From Clostridiales bacterium (GTDB lineage Bacteria; Bacillota; Clostridia; Oscillospirales; Acutalibacteraceae): 64,000 nt of DNA. How positions within the stretch are numbered: position 1 is the stretch's first letter; each line of letters opens with the position of its first letter. The stretch is taken from the NCBI GenBank assembly GCA_012840445.1, contig DULI01000008.1:124001-188000 (forward strand), given 5' to 3'. The position numbers and the translations under genes were made by a program. Shown here one piece after another: positions 8,698-17,331 of this stretch. A model generated the notes under the pieces. The model worked only from the letters and a program-made list of their open reading frames with translations, ran no database searches and was not told the origin of the DNA.

Positions 8698-9672
8698 ATG
8701 GCAGAATTGCGTTATCATCCGCTAATTAAAGATTGGGTAATTATCGCCTCCCACAGGCAGGCAAGGCCACAAATGCCAAAGGACTACTGTCCGTTTTGCC
8801 CGGGGTCCGGCAAGGTGCCGGATGATTTTGAGGTATATGCGTATGACAATGATTTTCCGGCGTTGTCCCAGAATCCTCCAAAGCCCGATGACGTGGCGAC
8901 AGACTTTTTTAAGACCGCAGAGGCCTACGGCAAATGCGAGGTCATACTTTATTCACCTGACCACAATGCCACTATTCCTGAACTTTCTGTCCCGCACATT
9001 GCAAAACTCGTTGACCTGTGGGTAGAGCGGTTTGAATACATGAAATCTGATCCCAAAATCAAATACGTGTTTATTTTTGAAAACAGGGGAGAGCTTGTCG
9101 GTGTTACTATGCCCCATCCCCACGGCCAGATATACGGCTATTCCAAAATGCCAAAGAAAATCCAGCTTGAACTTGAGTCTTCGAAAGAGTATTTTGCTGA
9201 AAAGGGCAGTTGTATTTTCTGCGATATGCTCAAAGAGGAACTTGAGTTTAAACAGCGTATAATCTTTAGAAATGAAAGCTTTACGGTTTTCCTGCCCTTC
9301 TTTTGCGAATATCCGTATGGCGTTTACATAATTTCCAACAGGCATGTTAATAATATTGCCGAATTAGACAGCAACGAAAGGGTATTGCTTGCCCAAACCA
9401 TCCGGGATACGGTAGGAATGCTGGACAGCCTTTTTGGCTACAAATTCCCCTATATGATGTGCATGCACAATGGACCGGTTAATTTCGAACACAGCAGCGA
9501 TTATTACCATTTTCATATAGAATTTTTCCCGCCCATGAGAAGCGCAGACAAACAAAAATTCAACGCTTCGAGTGAGACTGGAGTATGGGCGCACTGCAAC
9601 CCGACATCGCCAGAGGAAAAGTCGGAAGAACTTCGTGCGGCGTATGAAAAATTTATTTCAAAACAAGGATAA
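8698..9672 (+). CDS. galT: Galactose-1-phosphate uridylyltransferase
   Basis: Exchanges UDP between UDP-glucose and galactose-1-phosphate. The HIT-like active site HPHGQ is at residues 140-144, with the nucleophilic His at 142. The N-terminal CPFCPGS and internal CIFCDM pairs are likely metal-binding Cys of the GalT class I family. The length of 324 residues fits this family and not the long Firmicute GalT2 type (about 500 residues). TGGAGAG lies 8 bases before the ATG. The unit ends at a terminator 25 bases downstream. Confidence 0.93.
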   Translation: MAELRYHPLIKDWVIIASHRQARPQMPKDYCPFCPGSGKVPDDFEVYAYDNDFPALSQNPPKPDDVATDFFKTAEAYGKCEVILYSPDHNATIPELSVPHIAKLVDLWVERFEYMKSDPKIKYVFIFENRGELVGVTMPHPHGQIYGYSKMPKKIQLELESSKEYFAEKGSCIFCDMLKEELEFKQRIIFRNESFTVFLPFFCEYPYGVYIISNRHVNNIAELDSNERVLLAQTIRDTVGMLDSLFGYKFPYMMCMHNGPVNFEHSSDYYHFHIEFFPPMRSADKQKFNASSETGVWAHCNPTSPEEKSEELRAAYEKFISKQG

Positions 9673-9696
9673 TTTTTAATATCAAAACTTGTTAGA

Positions 9697-9728
9697 AGCC
9701 TGCTTAGCTTGCAGGCTTTTATTTTTTT
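9697..9728 (+). terminator. Rho-independent terminator after galT
   Basis: AGCCTGC / GCAGGCT around a 7-base loop, followed by a T-rich tract (TTTTATTTTTTT). Confidence 0.85.
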
Positions 9729-9789
9729 GCAATTAATTCCATTGAATATTGTTGCCTAATTGCAAAAACTACTGTTGGAGGTGAGATTG

Positions 9790-9960
9790 ATGCCCGACAA
9801 TATTCCTTATTTTGGAGAAGGTAATAATACCGAGGAGATGAACGCTTACTTTAATTCGCTACCTAAATATGTGCAGGAGACAATTAAGCAGTCTGCTGGA
9901 GAGATTAAGGATCAGGAGGAGTTAAAGAAACTGGCTGAAAACCTGATGAGGTATGAATAA
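9790..9960 (+). CDS. Small conserved-looking protein of unknown function (56 residues)
   Basis: The ATG at 9790 follows a near-perfect Shine-Dalgarno (TTGGAGGTGAG), the best evidence that this is a gene. The protein is hydrophilic and probably helical, with FNSLPKYVQETIKQS in the middle and a charged EIKDQEELKKLAENL end; there is no signal peptide or Cys pair. An upstream in-frame TTG/ATG extension lacks a ribosome site and is not used here. I have seen similar short proteins in Clostridia but can attach no function. It lies directly before an acidic membrane protein, probably in the same transcript. Confidence 0.6.
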   Translation: MPDNIPYFGEGNNTEEMNAYFNSLPKYVQETIKQSAGEIKDQEELKKLAENLMRYE

Positions 9961-10003
9961 GTATTTATATAAATTTCTAATTCATAAAATCCGAAAAGGA
10001 AGT

Positions 10004-10333
10004 ATGAATATGTTTGTTAGGAATCATAAAAAACACTGCTCAGCAGCAGCCGTTGTTGGTTTTTTGATTGCATTTGGTGTATCTGTATGTGTTGCCTGCA
10101 AATTATTATCTGAAAACAGCAGCTTAAAAGCTAAATTAAAATCCTTTCTTAAAAGGGACGACACCTATGATGATCCGGAGGACTGGGTTTGCTATTGCGA
10201 CGATTCGGATTATGACGACGATGACGAAGATTTTGACGAGGACTTTGAAGAAGATGACGACGAAATCGATGAGGATACCGATAATCCCGAGTTAACAAAT
10301 GAAAATGAATCGGATATAGAAGATGAAGAATGA
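10004..10333 (+). CDS. Membrane-anchored, strongly acidic small protein of unknown function
   Basis: The start is the ATG at 10004 behind AAAAGGAAGT; the earlier ATG at 9953 has no ribosome site and overlaps the previous gene. A basic N-terminus (VRNHKKH) precedes one membrane helix at about residues 13-32. A short basic stretch (KAKLKSFLKR) comes next, then about 60 residues almost wholly made of Asp and Glu with a few Tyr and Trp. There is no homologous domain that I recognise. Such tails bind cations or basic proteins, but here that is speculation. It ends at a hairpin 3 bases downstream. Confidence 0.65.
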   Translation: MNMFVRNHKKHCSAAAVVGFLIAFGVSVCVACKLLSENSSLKAKLKSFLKRDDTYDDPEDWVCYCDDSDYDDDDEDFDEDFEEDDDEIDEDTDNPELTNENESDIEDEE

Positions 10334-10336
10334 TAA

Positions 10337-10370
10337 AAAGCCTGTAATATGCAAAGTATTACAGGCTTTG
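10337..10370 (+). terminator. Hairpin terminator after the acidic protein gene
   Basis: A 13-bp stem (AAAGCCTGTAATA / TATTACAGGCTTT) around a 7-base loop; the T tract is short, so termination may be partial. Confidence 0.65.
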
Positions 10371-10377
10371 TCTATGC

Positions 10378-10406
10378 TTGATAAAAATTATTATTTATGG
10401 TATGAT
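10378..10406 (+). promoter_or_regulatory. Sigma-A promoter for the DtxR-type regulator
   Basis: TTGATA, a 17-base spacer and TATGAT, about 27 bases before the start codon. Confidence 0.65.
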
Positions 10407-10432
10407 TATACAAAGAAATGGGGGGGACGATA

Positions 10433-10816
10433 TTGAAGATACAAGCCTCTGGTGAAAACTATCTTGAAACAATTCTGATATTAAGCCAAAAGAACGGGAT
10501 CGTCCGCTCCATTGATATTGCAAATGAACTTGAATTCACCAAACCTAGCATTAGCAGGGCAATGAAGATACTAAGGCAAGAAGGCTATATCAATATGGAT
10601 GAGGATGGCCTTATAACCCTTACATCAAAAGGCGAGAAAAAAGCGAATGAAATTTACGAGCGGCACAAGGTTATTAGGGAATTCCTGATTAAGTTTTTAG
10701 GCGTTGATGAGGAAACCGCGGAACAGGACGCCTGCAGGATTGAACATGTAATTAGTAAAGAGACATTTCTGGGATTTAAAAAACTGCTTTTGGAAAAAAA
10801 GGCTGAAGGAAAATAA
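10433..10816 (+). CDS. DtxR/MntR family metal-dependent transcriptional regulator
   Basis: A winged helix-turn-helix (SIDIANELEFTKPSISRAM) is followed by the family's metal-binding and dimerisation helices. The segment DACRIEHVIS matches the DtxR primary metal site Cys-x-x-Glu-His, whereas MntR has Glu at the Cys position. This points to an iron-type sensor. At 127 residues it has no C-terminal SH3-like domain, as in short clostridial members. I chose the TTG at 10433 (KIQASGENYLETIL, the usual family start) over the ATG at 10418, because GGGGGGA would lie inside the longer form and is well placed for the TTG. No metal transporter lies beside it, so its targets are unknown. Confidence 0.85.
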   Translation: MKIQASGENYLETILILSQKNGIVRSIDIANELEFTKPSISRAMKILRQEGYINMDEDGLITLTSKGEKKANEIYERHKVIREFLIKFLGVDEETAEQDACRIEHVISKETFLGFKKLLLEKKAEGK

Positions 10817-10848
10817 CAGGCAGGATTTCTTAACCTGCCTGTTTTTTT
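10816..10848. terminator. Terminator between convergent genes
   Basis: ACAGGCAGG / CCTGCCTGT around a 9-base loop with T7 on the plus strand. It ends the regulator gene and may also stop the minus-strand murD operon, though the minus-strand T tract is poor. Confidence 0.8.
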
Positions 10849-10853
10849 GCTGC

Positions 10854-12125
10854 TCATAGCTTAATAAATCCCTTTTCAAGCATGGACTGTACGGCAAGCA
10901 GTACGCCCATGGAGGCGCTGTGGAAATTTAATCCGCCCTGCATCCAGGCGGCATAGGGCTCGCGCAGCGGAGCATCTGCCGAAAGCTCTATAGATGCGCC
11001 GAGCGTGAAAGCCCCCGCTGCCATTATGACCGGGCAGTCGTAGCCGGGCATCTCCCAAGGTTCAGGCACGACAAATGAATCTACGGGAGCACCCTTTTGC
11101 ATGCCCTGGCAAAAGGCTACTAGTGCGCCGGGGTCTTTTAAAACAACTGTTTGAATAATATCTGTGCGAGATTCGAATGGGCGGGGGGTTACCTCGAAGC
11201 CGAGATGTTCAAACAAATAGGCTGTGTATACAGCAGTCTTTAAAGCCTCGCCGGTCACATGAGGGGCGTTAAAAAGCCCCATAAAAAGCTCGCGGTTGAG
11301 TCCCAAAGTGGCGCCGACCTCCCGCCCGACGCCGGGAGCAGTGAGCCTGTTTGCACACTGTTGTACATATTTTTTTCGCCCCGCAATATAACCGCCGGTG
11401 GGGGCGATACCCCCGCCGGGATTTTTAATTAGGGAGCCGACAATTAAGTCTGCACCGACCGATGTCGGTTCTTCACGCTCCACGAACTCGCCGTAGCAGT
11501 TGTCTACAATCACAACCGTCTCGGGTGATATTGATTTGACCAAATTTACAAGCTTCTTTATCTTATTAATAGACAAACTGGGGCGAAGTGTATACCCGCG
11601 GGAGCGCTGTATGTAAGCGACCTTGTAAAATTTTGACAGTAGTTTTGCCTGTATTGATTCGAAATCCGGGGTACCGTCATTTGTTAGGTTGACCTCATCG
11701 TAATTTATGCCAAAATCGGCAAGTGAACCATCAGACGGGTGGCCTATTCCAAGCACACCAATAAGTGTGTCATACGGCCTGCCGGTAAGGCACAGCATTG
11801 TGTCGTTTGGCCTTAAAATGCCAAATAAGGCCACCGTTATTGCGTGGGTGCCCGAAGCAAAGCTATGCCTGAATATAGAATCTTCTGCTTGCATACAGTC
11901 GGCAAACACCTGTTCCAGTGTCTCACGGCCTCGGTCACCGTAGCCGTACCCGGTGGAAGCGTTGAAATGTGCTTCACTGACACCGTTTTTTATGAATGCA
12001 GACAGAACTTTTAGCTGGTTGTGTTTTGTGGTTGCATCAATCTCGGAAAAAATATCTTTTAGCTCGTAATTTGCTTTTTCGTCAAGGGCTTCAAGCTTTT
12101 TATCTATATTGAAAAATGCGTTCAT
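10854..12125 (-). CDS. PLP-dependent methionine gamma-lyase-like protein (YnbB / aluminium-resistance family)
   Basis: A fold type I aminotransferase-like enzyme of the Cys/Met metabolism superfamily. The expected PLP features are visible: FASGTHAITVALF (phosphate cup), VVIVDNCYGEF (cofactor-binding Asp) and GSLIKNPGGGIAPTGGY (Schiff-base Lys). The length of 423 residues is typical of the YnbB family. Its true substrate is not settled in the literature; the aluminium-resistance name is historical. It is the last gene of the minus-strand unit murD, two M42 peptidases and this gene, 35 bases after the second peptidase. The start is preceded by TTAGAGGAT. Confidence 0.82.
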   Translation of the reverse strand: MNAFFNIDKKLEALDEKANYELKDIFSEIDATTKHNQLKVLSAFIKNGVSEAHFNASTGYGYGDRGRETLEQVFADCMQAEDSIFRHSFASGTHAITVALFGILRPNDTMLCLTGRPYDTLIGVLGIGHPSDGSLADFGINYDEVNLTNDGTPDFESIQAKLLSKFYKVAYIQRSRGYTLRPSLSINKIKKLVNLVKSISPETVVIVDNCYGEFVEREEPTSVGADLIVGSLIKNPGGGIAPTGGYIAGRKKYVQQCANRLTAPGVGREVGATLGLNRELFMGLFNAPHVTGEALKTAVYTAYLFEHLGFEVTPRPFESRTDIIQTVVLKDPGALVAFCQGMQKGAPVDSFVVPEPWEMPGYDCPVIMAAGAFTLGASIELSADAPLREPYAAWMQGGLNFHSASMGVLLAVQSMLEKGFIKL

Positions 12126-12160
12126 ACATATCCTCTAAGATTAATATTTTGCTTTCCTAT

Positions 12161-13183
12161 TTATATTTTTCCTGAGGCAATCCTTGGTATTAATGCGCTG
12201 ATAAGCTTTTGTGTGTTTTTAATATCGGTAAGGGAAGCGACACTATATGGGGAGTGCAGGTACCTGCATGGGACTGAAACAGAGAGGGTTCTGACTCCCG
12301 AGGCGGATACGCTGATAGCGCCAGAATTATTACCGCCCGCCACCACGGATTTGGTCTGGCAGGGAATACCTAGCTCGTTTGCAACTTTAAAGGTTTGTGA
12401 ATAATATTCCCTGTCATACACGGTAGAGTTGTCCATAAAAGAAATGACAGGGCCGGAATTCAGCCTGCATACCTGGTTTTCTTCGGACACTCCTGCAATA
12501 TCAGCTGCAGTTGTTGCCTCGATTACAATGCATGAATCCGGACGTACCGAAAAGGCGGCGGTTTTAGCACCGCGCAGCCCCAGTTCCTCCTGAACGGTAA
12601 AGGTGGCGTAAAAATCATATTCCGACTCTGAGCAAAGTAAATTCATAAGGATATAGCAGCCTGCGCGGTCGTCTATCGCTTTGGACATAATAAGGTTTTG
12701 TCCAAAGGGTTGAAAAGTGCTGTCAAACACAGCGTAATCGCCACAGGTAACATATTTTTCGGCTTCCTGTTTGTCCTTTGCGCCAATATCTATTACCATT
12801 TTGTCGGCTTGGGGTATTTTTTTACGCTCGTCCTGGTTTTGCAAATGTATGGGTTTTGTGCTTATAACCCCTGTGATTTTGTTGTTTATAATTACCCTGC
12901 GGGCAAGAAATACGGACGGGTCAATCCCGCCTGTTGTGGTGAATCTTAAATACCCTTCTTCGGTAATTGAAGTGATTATAAACCCGACCTCATCCATATG
13001 AGCGTCAAGCAAAAGCTTTACAGGTGAGCGCTTTTTGCCTTGCTTAAAAGCAATTATATTGCCGAGTGCGTCGACTTTTGTTTCTGCAAAGGGCTTTATT
13101 CTTTCCAATATAAATTCGCGGACCAGGTCTTCGTTTCCGGAGGGGCCGTTAAGGTTACAAAGTTGCTCTAAAAGGCTATTCAT
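12161..13183 (-). CDS. M42 family metallopeptidase (FrvX/glutamyl aminopeptidase type), copy B
   Basis: A di-metal cytoplasmic aminopeptidase that trims peptides. The metal and catalytic motifs are LLDAHMDEVGF, KAIDDRAGC, VQEELGLRGA (general-base Glu and metal Glu) and a late RYLHSPYSV with the last metal His. At 340 residues it is complete. It overlaps the end of copy A by 8 bases, with GGAGGG inside copy A, so the two are translationally linked. M42 enzymes form dodecamers; two subunits encoded side by side could build a mixed complex, which is inference. Confidence 0.88.
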   Translation of the reverse strand: MNSLLEQLCNLNGPSGNEDLVREFILERIKPFAETKVDALGNIIAFKQGKKRSPVKLLLDAHMDEVGFIITSITEEGYLRFTTTGGIDPSVFLARRVIINNKITGVISTKPIHLQNQDERKKIPQADKMVIDIGAKDKQEAEKYVTCGDYAVFDSTFQPFGQNLIMSKAIDDRAGCYILMNLLCSESEYDFYATFTVQEELGLRGAKTAAFSVRPDSCIVIEATTAADIAGVSEENQVCRLNSGPVISFMDNSTVYDREYYSQTFKVANELGIPCQTKSVVAGGNNSGAISVSASGVRTLSVSVPCRYLHSPYSVASLTDIKNTQKLISALIPRIASGKI

Positions 13184-14213
13184 TGGTTTGCCCTCCTTTG
13201 TTCAAACCGCAAGAAGTTACATAAGCAAATAATAGTTCAGCAGTATTCTTGACGTCTTCTTCACAGATTACCTCAACGGTGGTATGCATGTTGCGCAGCG
13301 GGATTGAAACAAGGCCGCAGGGAATTCCCGATTTTGCAAGATTAATCACATCGGCATTGGTGGAAGTTTCGCCGCCCATGACTTCAAATTGGTGTTTTAT
13401 ATTCTGGCTTTTTGCAATTTGTTTGATTTTTTCTGTTATTGATTTCGACAGCACTGGGGATATGCCTATCATGGGACCGTTGCCCAGTTTCCCCGATTTA
13501 TGCGCCGGGACATCCGGAAAATCGCCGAAACTAACATCCACGGCAATGGCTTCGTTAGGACTCAAGTCAAATGCTGCGGTCTTGGCGCCGCGGCAGCCTA
13601 GCTCCTCCTGGTCGCTTAAAAGAAAAACCACGTTGCATTCGGGAGGTTTGTCTTTCAGTTTTCGCGCGGTTTCAATTAATGCCGCGACAGAGGCGCGGTT
13701 ATCAAAGGATTTGCCTGTAAGTTTGCCCTCTAACATTTGCTTAGCTTGCTGCATAAAGGTTACCCGGTCGCCCGGAGAAACAATTTCTTTAAGCCGTTCG
13801 GCGGGCAGGCCGGTGTCGATATACATTTCGGTAATGTCGGGTACCTCTTTGTCTTTATCCTTTTTACTCAAATGAGGTGGGGTGCTGCAGAAAATCCCGG
13901 TAATCCTCTCTTTTCCCCAGATATTCACCGGCTGTGCCGGAAGAGTGCGAACATCAACCGCACCGATTTTGGAAACCCTGACAAAGCCGTTCTTTTCAAT
14001 CGAGGTGACCACCATGCCAATTTCATCGATATGAGCGTCAAGCAAAATAGTATAATCATATTTGCCGTTTATACTGCCGATAACACTTCCATTCTTTATA
14101 TATACTTCATCAACAAACTCTGATAAGCAGGATTTTGCGGCGTTTAGTGCATTGCTAAGACCGCTTACGCCTGCCTGGTTTGAAAGGTCTTTTAGCAAAT
14201 CCGTCAGATTCAT
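13176..14213 (-). CDS. M42 family metallopeptidase, copy A
   Basis: A paralogue of the next gene, with the same motif order: LLDAHIDEIGM, KSFDNRASV, LSDQEELGCRGA and a late PLRNMHTTVEV that holds the final metal His. The DDR motif of copy B is DNR here; the key Asp is kept. At 345 residues it is full length. GGGAG lies 6-7 bases before the ATG. It starts 14 bases after murD, in the same operon. Substrate preference probably differs from copy B because the loops between motifs diverge, but specificity cannot be read. Confidence 0.88.
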   Translation of the reverse strand: MNLTDLLKDLSNQAGVSGLSNALNAAKSCLSEFVDEVYIKNGSVIGSINGKYDYTILLDAHIDEIGMVVTSIEKNGFVRVSKIGAVDVRTLPAQPVNIWGKERITGIFCSTPPHLSKKDKDKEVPDITEMYIDTGLPAERLKEIVSPGDRVTFMQQAKQMLEGKLTGKSFDNRASVAALIETARKLKDKPPECNVVFLLSDQEELGCRGAKTAAFDLSPNEAIAVDVSFGDFPDVPAHKSGKLGNGPMIGISPVLSKSITEKIKQIAKSQNIKHQFEVMGGETSTNADVINLAKSGIPCGLVSIPLRNMHTTVEVICEEDVKNTAELLFAYVTSCGLNKGGQTNE

Positions 14214-14227
14214 TTTTATCTCCCAAA

Positions 14228-15610
14228 TTAAAGACTATTTACAAGCTGTTTAAAGTGGTTGCCCCGTGCTGCAAAATTTGGGTATGCATCAAAGCTGGCG
14301 CACGCGGGGCTTAAAGTGACAATGTCACCAGGTTCTGCGTTTTGTCTTGCAATCCTGACCGACTGCTCCAGGTTTTCGGACCTAAAAATTTTAATTTCTT
14401 CAGTATTGTAATCCGGGTGGGATTTAACAGCAGACTCAATTTGTTCGGCAGTGGGTCCGGTTAAAATTAATATTTTGACCTTGTCTAAAATTACAGGTAC
14501 TAAAGGGTCAAAGGGGATATGCTTATCATACCCGCCCGCAATCAAAATAACCCTTTTATCAAAGGCATTTAAAACTGCAATTGTCCTTGTAGGGCTGGTG
14601 GCTATGGAATCGTTGTAGTATTTGACGCCATCCAGCTCCCGCACAAATTCAATCCGGTGCTCTACACCTTTGAATTCCCGTGCTACTTTTTTTATGTTTT
14701 CGGGACTAACGTGCCCAAAAACCGCAGATATTGCCGCAAGATAGTTGGCGACATTGTGGTCGCCGAGTATTGCAATATCCTTTCTATTCATTACTTTGAT
14801 TGTGTCGCCGCAGAAGGATACGCATATGTCGCCGTCATCACCTAGCCATGCGCCGTTATATAACTTATGCTGCATGCTAAAGCGCATATCCTGGCCCCTT
14901 ACATACTTCGAAAAACCTTTGGTAATTTCACAGTCGTCGTTAAGTACTGTCCTTGAAAAGGCGTTTTGATGAATAAGTATGTTCAATTTAGCACTAACAT
15001 ATTCGTCCATGTCCTTGTGTATGTCAAGGTGGTTGGGGGAGATATTAGTAACGACCGCAACATCGGGGCTTTTTCTCATTGAAATCAGTTGGAAGGAGGA
15101 AAGCTCTGCAACAACAACATCCTCGGGATGTATTTTTTCAATTTCAGGCAGCAGCGGGTGGCCGATGTTGCCGCCGACATGAACTGTTTTACCCTCGGCT
15201 TTTAGCATTTCGGCAATCAGCGTTGTTGTGGTGGTTTTACCGTCAGAACCGGTTACGGCAAAGATGGGGGCGGGGCATAGGTCAAAGAAAACCTCCATTT
15301 CAGATGTGACTGCAATGCCTCTTTTGCGGGCTTCGACCAATTCTGGCAGCCCGAAATTCATTCCCGGGGTTCTGAAAATAATGTCTACATCTAGGTTTTT
15401 AAGATAATTCTCGCCTAATATAAGTTTCGCTCCGGCGGATTCCAGTTCATCGGCAATATTTCCAATCTGGTGCCTTTCCCTTCGGTCACATGCGTAAACT
15501 TTAGCGCCCAGTTCCAAAAATTTTATAATTAAAGGGGTATTGCTGACCCCTATTCCGCACATTGCTATTCTTTTATTTTTAATCATGTAAAAAAACTGCT
15601 TATAATCCAT
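14228..15610 (-). CDS. murD: UDP-N-acetylmuramoyl-L-alanine--D-glutamate ligase
   Basis: Adds D-glutamate to UDP-MurNAc-L-Ala with ATP in the cytoplasm. An N-terminal Rossmann-like domain (MCGIGVSN) is followed by the Mur-ligase P-loop AVTGSDGKTTTT, then ELSSFQL, NISPNHLDIH and AGGYDKHIPF. The start is the ATG at 15610 behind TTGGGGG; an upstream in-frame ATG (15649) lies before that site and is less likely. That gives 460 residues, normal for MurD. It heads the minus-strand unit with two M42 peptidases and the PLP lyase. Unusually it is not in a dcw cluster. The insertion sequence starts about 90 bases upstream and may have affected its promoter. Confidence 0.93.
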   Translation of the reverse strand: MDYKQFFYMIKNKRIAMCGIGVSNTPLIIKFLELGAKVYACDRRERHQIGNIADELESAGAKLILGENYLKNLDVDIIFRTPGMNFGLPELVEARKRGIAVTSEMEVFFDLCPAPIFAVTGSDGKTTTTTLIAEMLKAEGKTVHVGGNIGHPLLPEIEKIHPEDVVVAELSSFQLISMRKSPDVAVVTNISPNHLDIHKDMDEYVSAKLNILIHQNAFSRTVLNDDCEITKGFSKYVRGQDMRFSMQHKLYNGAWLGDDGDICVSFCGDTIKVMNRKDIAILGDHNVANYLAAISAVFGHVSPENIKKVAREFKGVEHRIEFVRELDGVKYYNDSIATSPTRTIAVLNAFDKRVILIAGGYDKHIPFDPLVPVILDKVKILILTGPTAEQIESAVKSHPDYNTEEIKIFRSENLEQSVRIARQNAEPGDIVTLSPACASFDAYPNFAARGNHFKQLVNSL

Positions 15611-15698
15611 TGGCTTACCCCCAAGAAGCTGAAAATAATATTTTACCATTTTGTTTCTATTATACTTTTACTTTTAATAAATATCAATTATTTTAAAA

Positions 15699-15703
15699 TT
15701 TTA
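15699..15703. repeat. Left copy of a probable 5-bp target duplication (TTTTA)
   Basis: TTTTA here equals 17332-17336 just outside the other end of the element. The region is AT-rich, so chance agreement cannot be excluded. Confidence 0.5.
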
Positions 15704-15723
15704 TTCAGATCCGACGAGCAAAA
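15704..15723 (+). repeat. Left terminal inverted repeat of the insertion sequence
   Basis: TTCAGATCCGACGAGCAAAA; it matches the inward-read right end at 16 of 20 positions. Confidence 0.75.
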
Positions 15724-15892
15724 TTATTTGTACTCATGTTTGTTTATCTTAACCGGCTTAATCAAATTACAAAATTCACCATTTAGTCGTTTTGTTTTTT
15801 TGCCGGAAACAGTACACCTTTTTCGATCTTAATTTTTATAAAATTTTCTAAAAGCCTTTTATTTTTATCACCGCCCTGCTAAAATAATGTTA

Positions 15893-17215
15893 TCAAATGA
15901 AACGTATCTGTATACGTTTCTGTGTATTAAGGATATCCTCAACCTTTGTTAGCAAGCACGTCCGAAACGATTCTAACAAGCTTGAGGATATTTCTTTTAT
16001 ACTCTTTTTTAAATCTCTTATCTTTTCCACGCCTTTTTCATATAACTGCCGCAATATATCCGCCAGTTGTGTTATTAGATAATGATTTTTCATAGCATTG
16101 TAATTCAAGCTGTTAGCATGTTCTATATTATATCTTTTTGTTTTTTGGTTGTTAAAACCCTCATTTTCTATCTTCCATCTGCTTCTGCCAAAGCTTACTA
16201 TTTCATCAGCATTCCTTTTGGTGATTTTTACATTTGTTATGAAGGTGTAGGTTTTTTTATTATCTGTGTCTTCTTCTATCTCGGCTTCAATAAGATTTAC
16301 TGTCCTCTGATTATAAACAATGCCATTTATAAAGGTACACTGTTCGTTTCCCGTTTTTTCAAGCTCTTTTATGGTATTGAACTCTTTGGCTACACTTTTT
16401 ATCCGTCCTTCCTTAAATCTGAAAAGGTATTTCCAATTGTTGCTGCTACATATTTCAAATACCGATTCACAGGCATACAGACTGTCTCCCAGTATACATA
16501 TCGGGAGCCGGGGATATTTCCTTTTGAGATTGGCTGCAAGCCTTTTAAAAGCATTTATTTCACAGTCTTGCTTTGATACGTTTTCATCCTCGTTCTCAAT
16601 GAATTCGGTTCCAATGCTAAATACCATATCCCCCACTACCAGTTTAGCTTCCAGCACGTTGTGATAATATACTGTTTTTTCTATTTCTCCGGTTTCCTTG
16701 TTCTTGTACTCCCTTTTAAGGCAGTGTTCACAATGCCTTTCGGGAAAATTGAATAGCCCGGTTGCATCTACTGCTACACACCAATACTCGTCCAGTAACC
16801 TGTAGTTTTCCAAGCTTCGCTTCTTGAACAGTTCTTTTATCATGTAGTCCCTGATTTTCTCTATTTCTTCCGGCCTCAGAGCACATAAAAAATTGTTTAT
16901 CGTGTCATGGTGTGGAAGTTCTTCTAACTCACATCCCAATATGTTTGCAACATTCTCAATACACTCATCCTTGTTGAATTGTTCCGTCATATTGCTCATG
17001 CTATTTATGCCGCAAGCATTCTTCATCAATACATAAAATAGTATGACATCAGGTCCATATTCGATGTAACTTTTATGCCGAGGGTCTTTTACGCTTTTTA
17101 GACGCCTATTAATATCTTTGAAAAAGTGTTTTTGTAGTTTTATGAACTCCTCGAAAAAATTTATTTTCTTTTCTTTTTCCCTCTTGCTCTTTCTTGTTGT
17201 TTTCATCATTTGCAT
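15893..17215 (-). CDS. Transposase of an IS4-like DDE insertion sequence
   Basis: Catalyses cut-and-paste movement of the surrounding element. The N-terminal third has PRHKSYIEYG and a conserved His-Asp-Thr (LPHHDTINNFL). A first catalytic Asp is likely in WCVAVDATGLFNF, a second in ICILGDSLYAC, and the Glu in RWKIENEGFNNQKTKRY, the IS4-clan C-terminal motif. A CEHCLKREYK segment near residue 170 suggests a Cys pair. At 440 residues without internal stops it looks active. The start is one of several clustered ATGs (17215, 17209, 17206) behind TTGGGGG; the inner ones have better spacing. The exact IS family was not recognised. Confidence 0.85.
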   Translation of the reverse strand: MQMMKTTRKSKREKEKKINFFEEFIKLQKHFFKDINRRLKSVKDPRHKSYIEYGPDVILFYVLMKNACGINSMSNMTEQFNKDECIENVANILGCELEELPHHDTINNFLCALRPEEIEKIRDYMIKELFKKRSLENYRLLDEYWCVAVDATGLFNFPERHCEHCLKREYKNKETGEIEKTVYYHNVLEAKLVVGDMVFSIGTEFIENEDENVSKQDCEINAFKRLAANLKRKYPRLPICILGDSLYACESVFEICSSNNWKYLFRFKEGRIKSVAKEFNTIKELEKTGNEQCTFINGIVYNQRTVNLIEAEIEEDTDNKKTYTFITNVKITKRNADEIVSFGRSRWKIENEGFNNQKTKRYNIEHANSLNYNAMKNHYLITQLADILRQLYEKGVEKIRDLKKSIKEISSSLLESFRTCLLTKVEDILNTQKRIQIRFI

Positions 17216-17311
17216 CCCCCAAAACCATTGATATTAGTAGCTGTCGCTACTTATATTATATCATTATTTAACAGTTTTAGCAAATATTATCTCGAATAAT
17301 GTCGCATATTT

Positions 17312-17331
17312 ATTTACTCGTCAGAGCTGAA
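17312..17331 (-). repeat. Right terminal inverted repeat of the insertion sequence
   Basis: Read inwards from 17331 this is TTCAGCTCTGACGAGTAAAT, the partner of the left end. Confidence 0.75.

Larger units (their letters stand above)
15704..17331. mobile_element. Intact insertion sequence with one DDE transposase gene
   Basis: The element is 1,628 bp, bounded by imperfect terminal inverted repeats (TTCAGATCCGACGAGCAAAA left, TTCAGCTCTGACGAGTAAAT read inwards from the right; 16 of 20 match). A 5-bp direct repeat flanks it. It holds a single full-length transposase gene on the minus strand and no passenger gene. It sits between murD and yunB and interrupts no recognisable gene. Confidence 0.8.
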
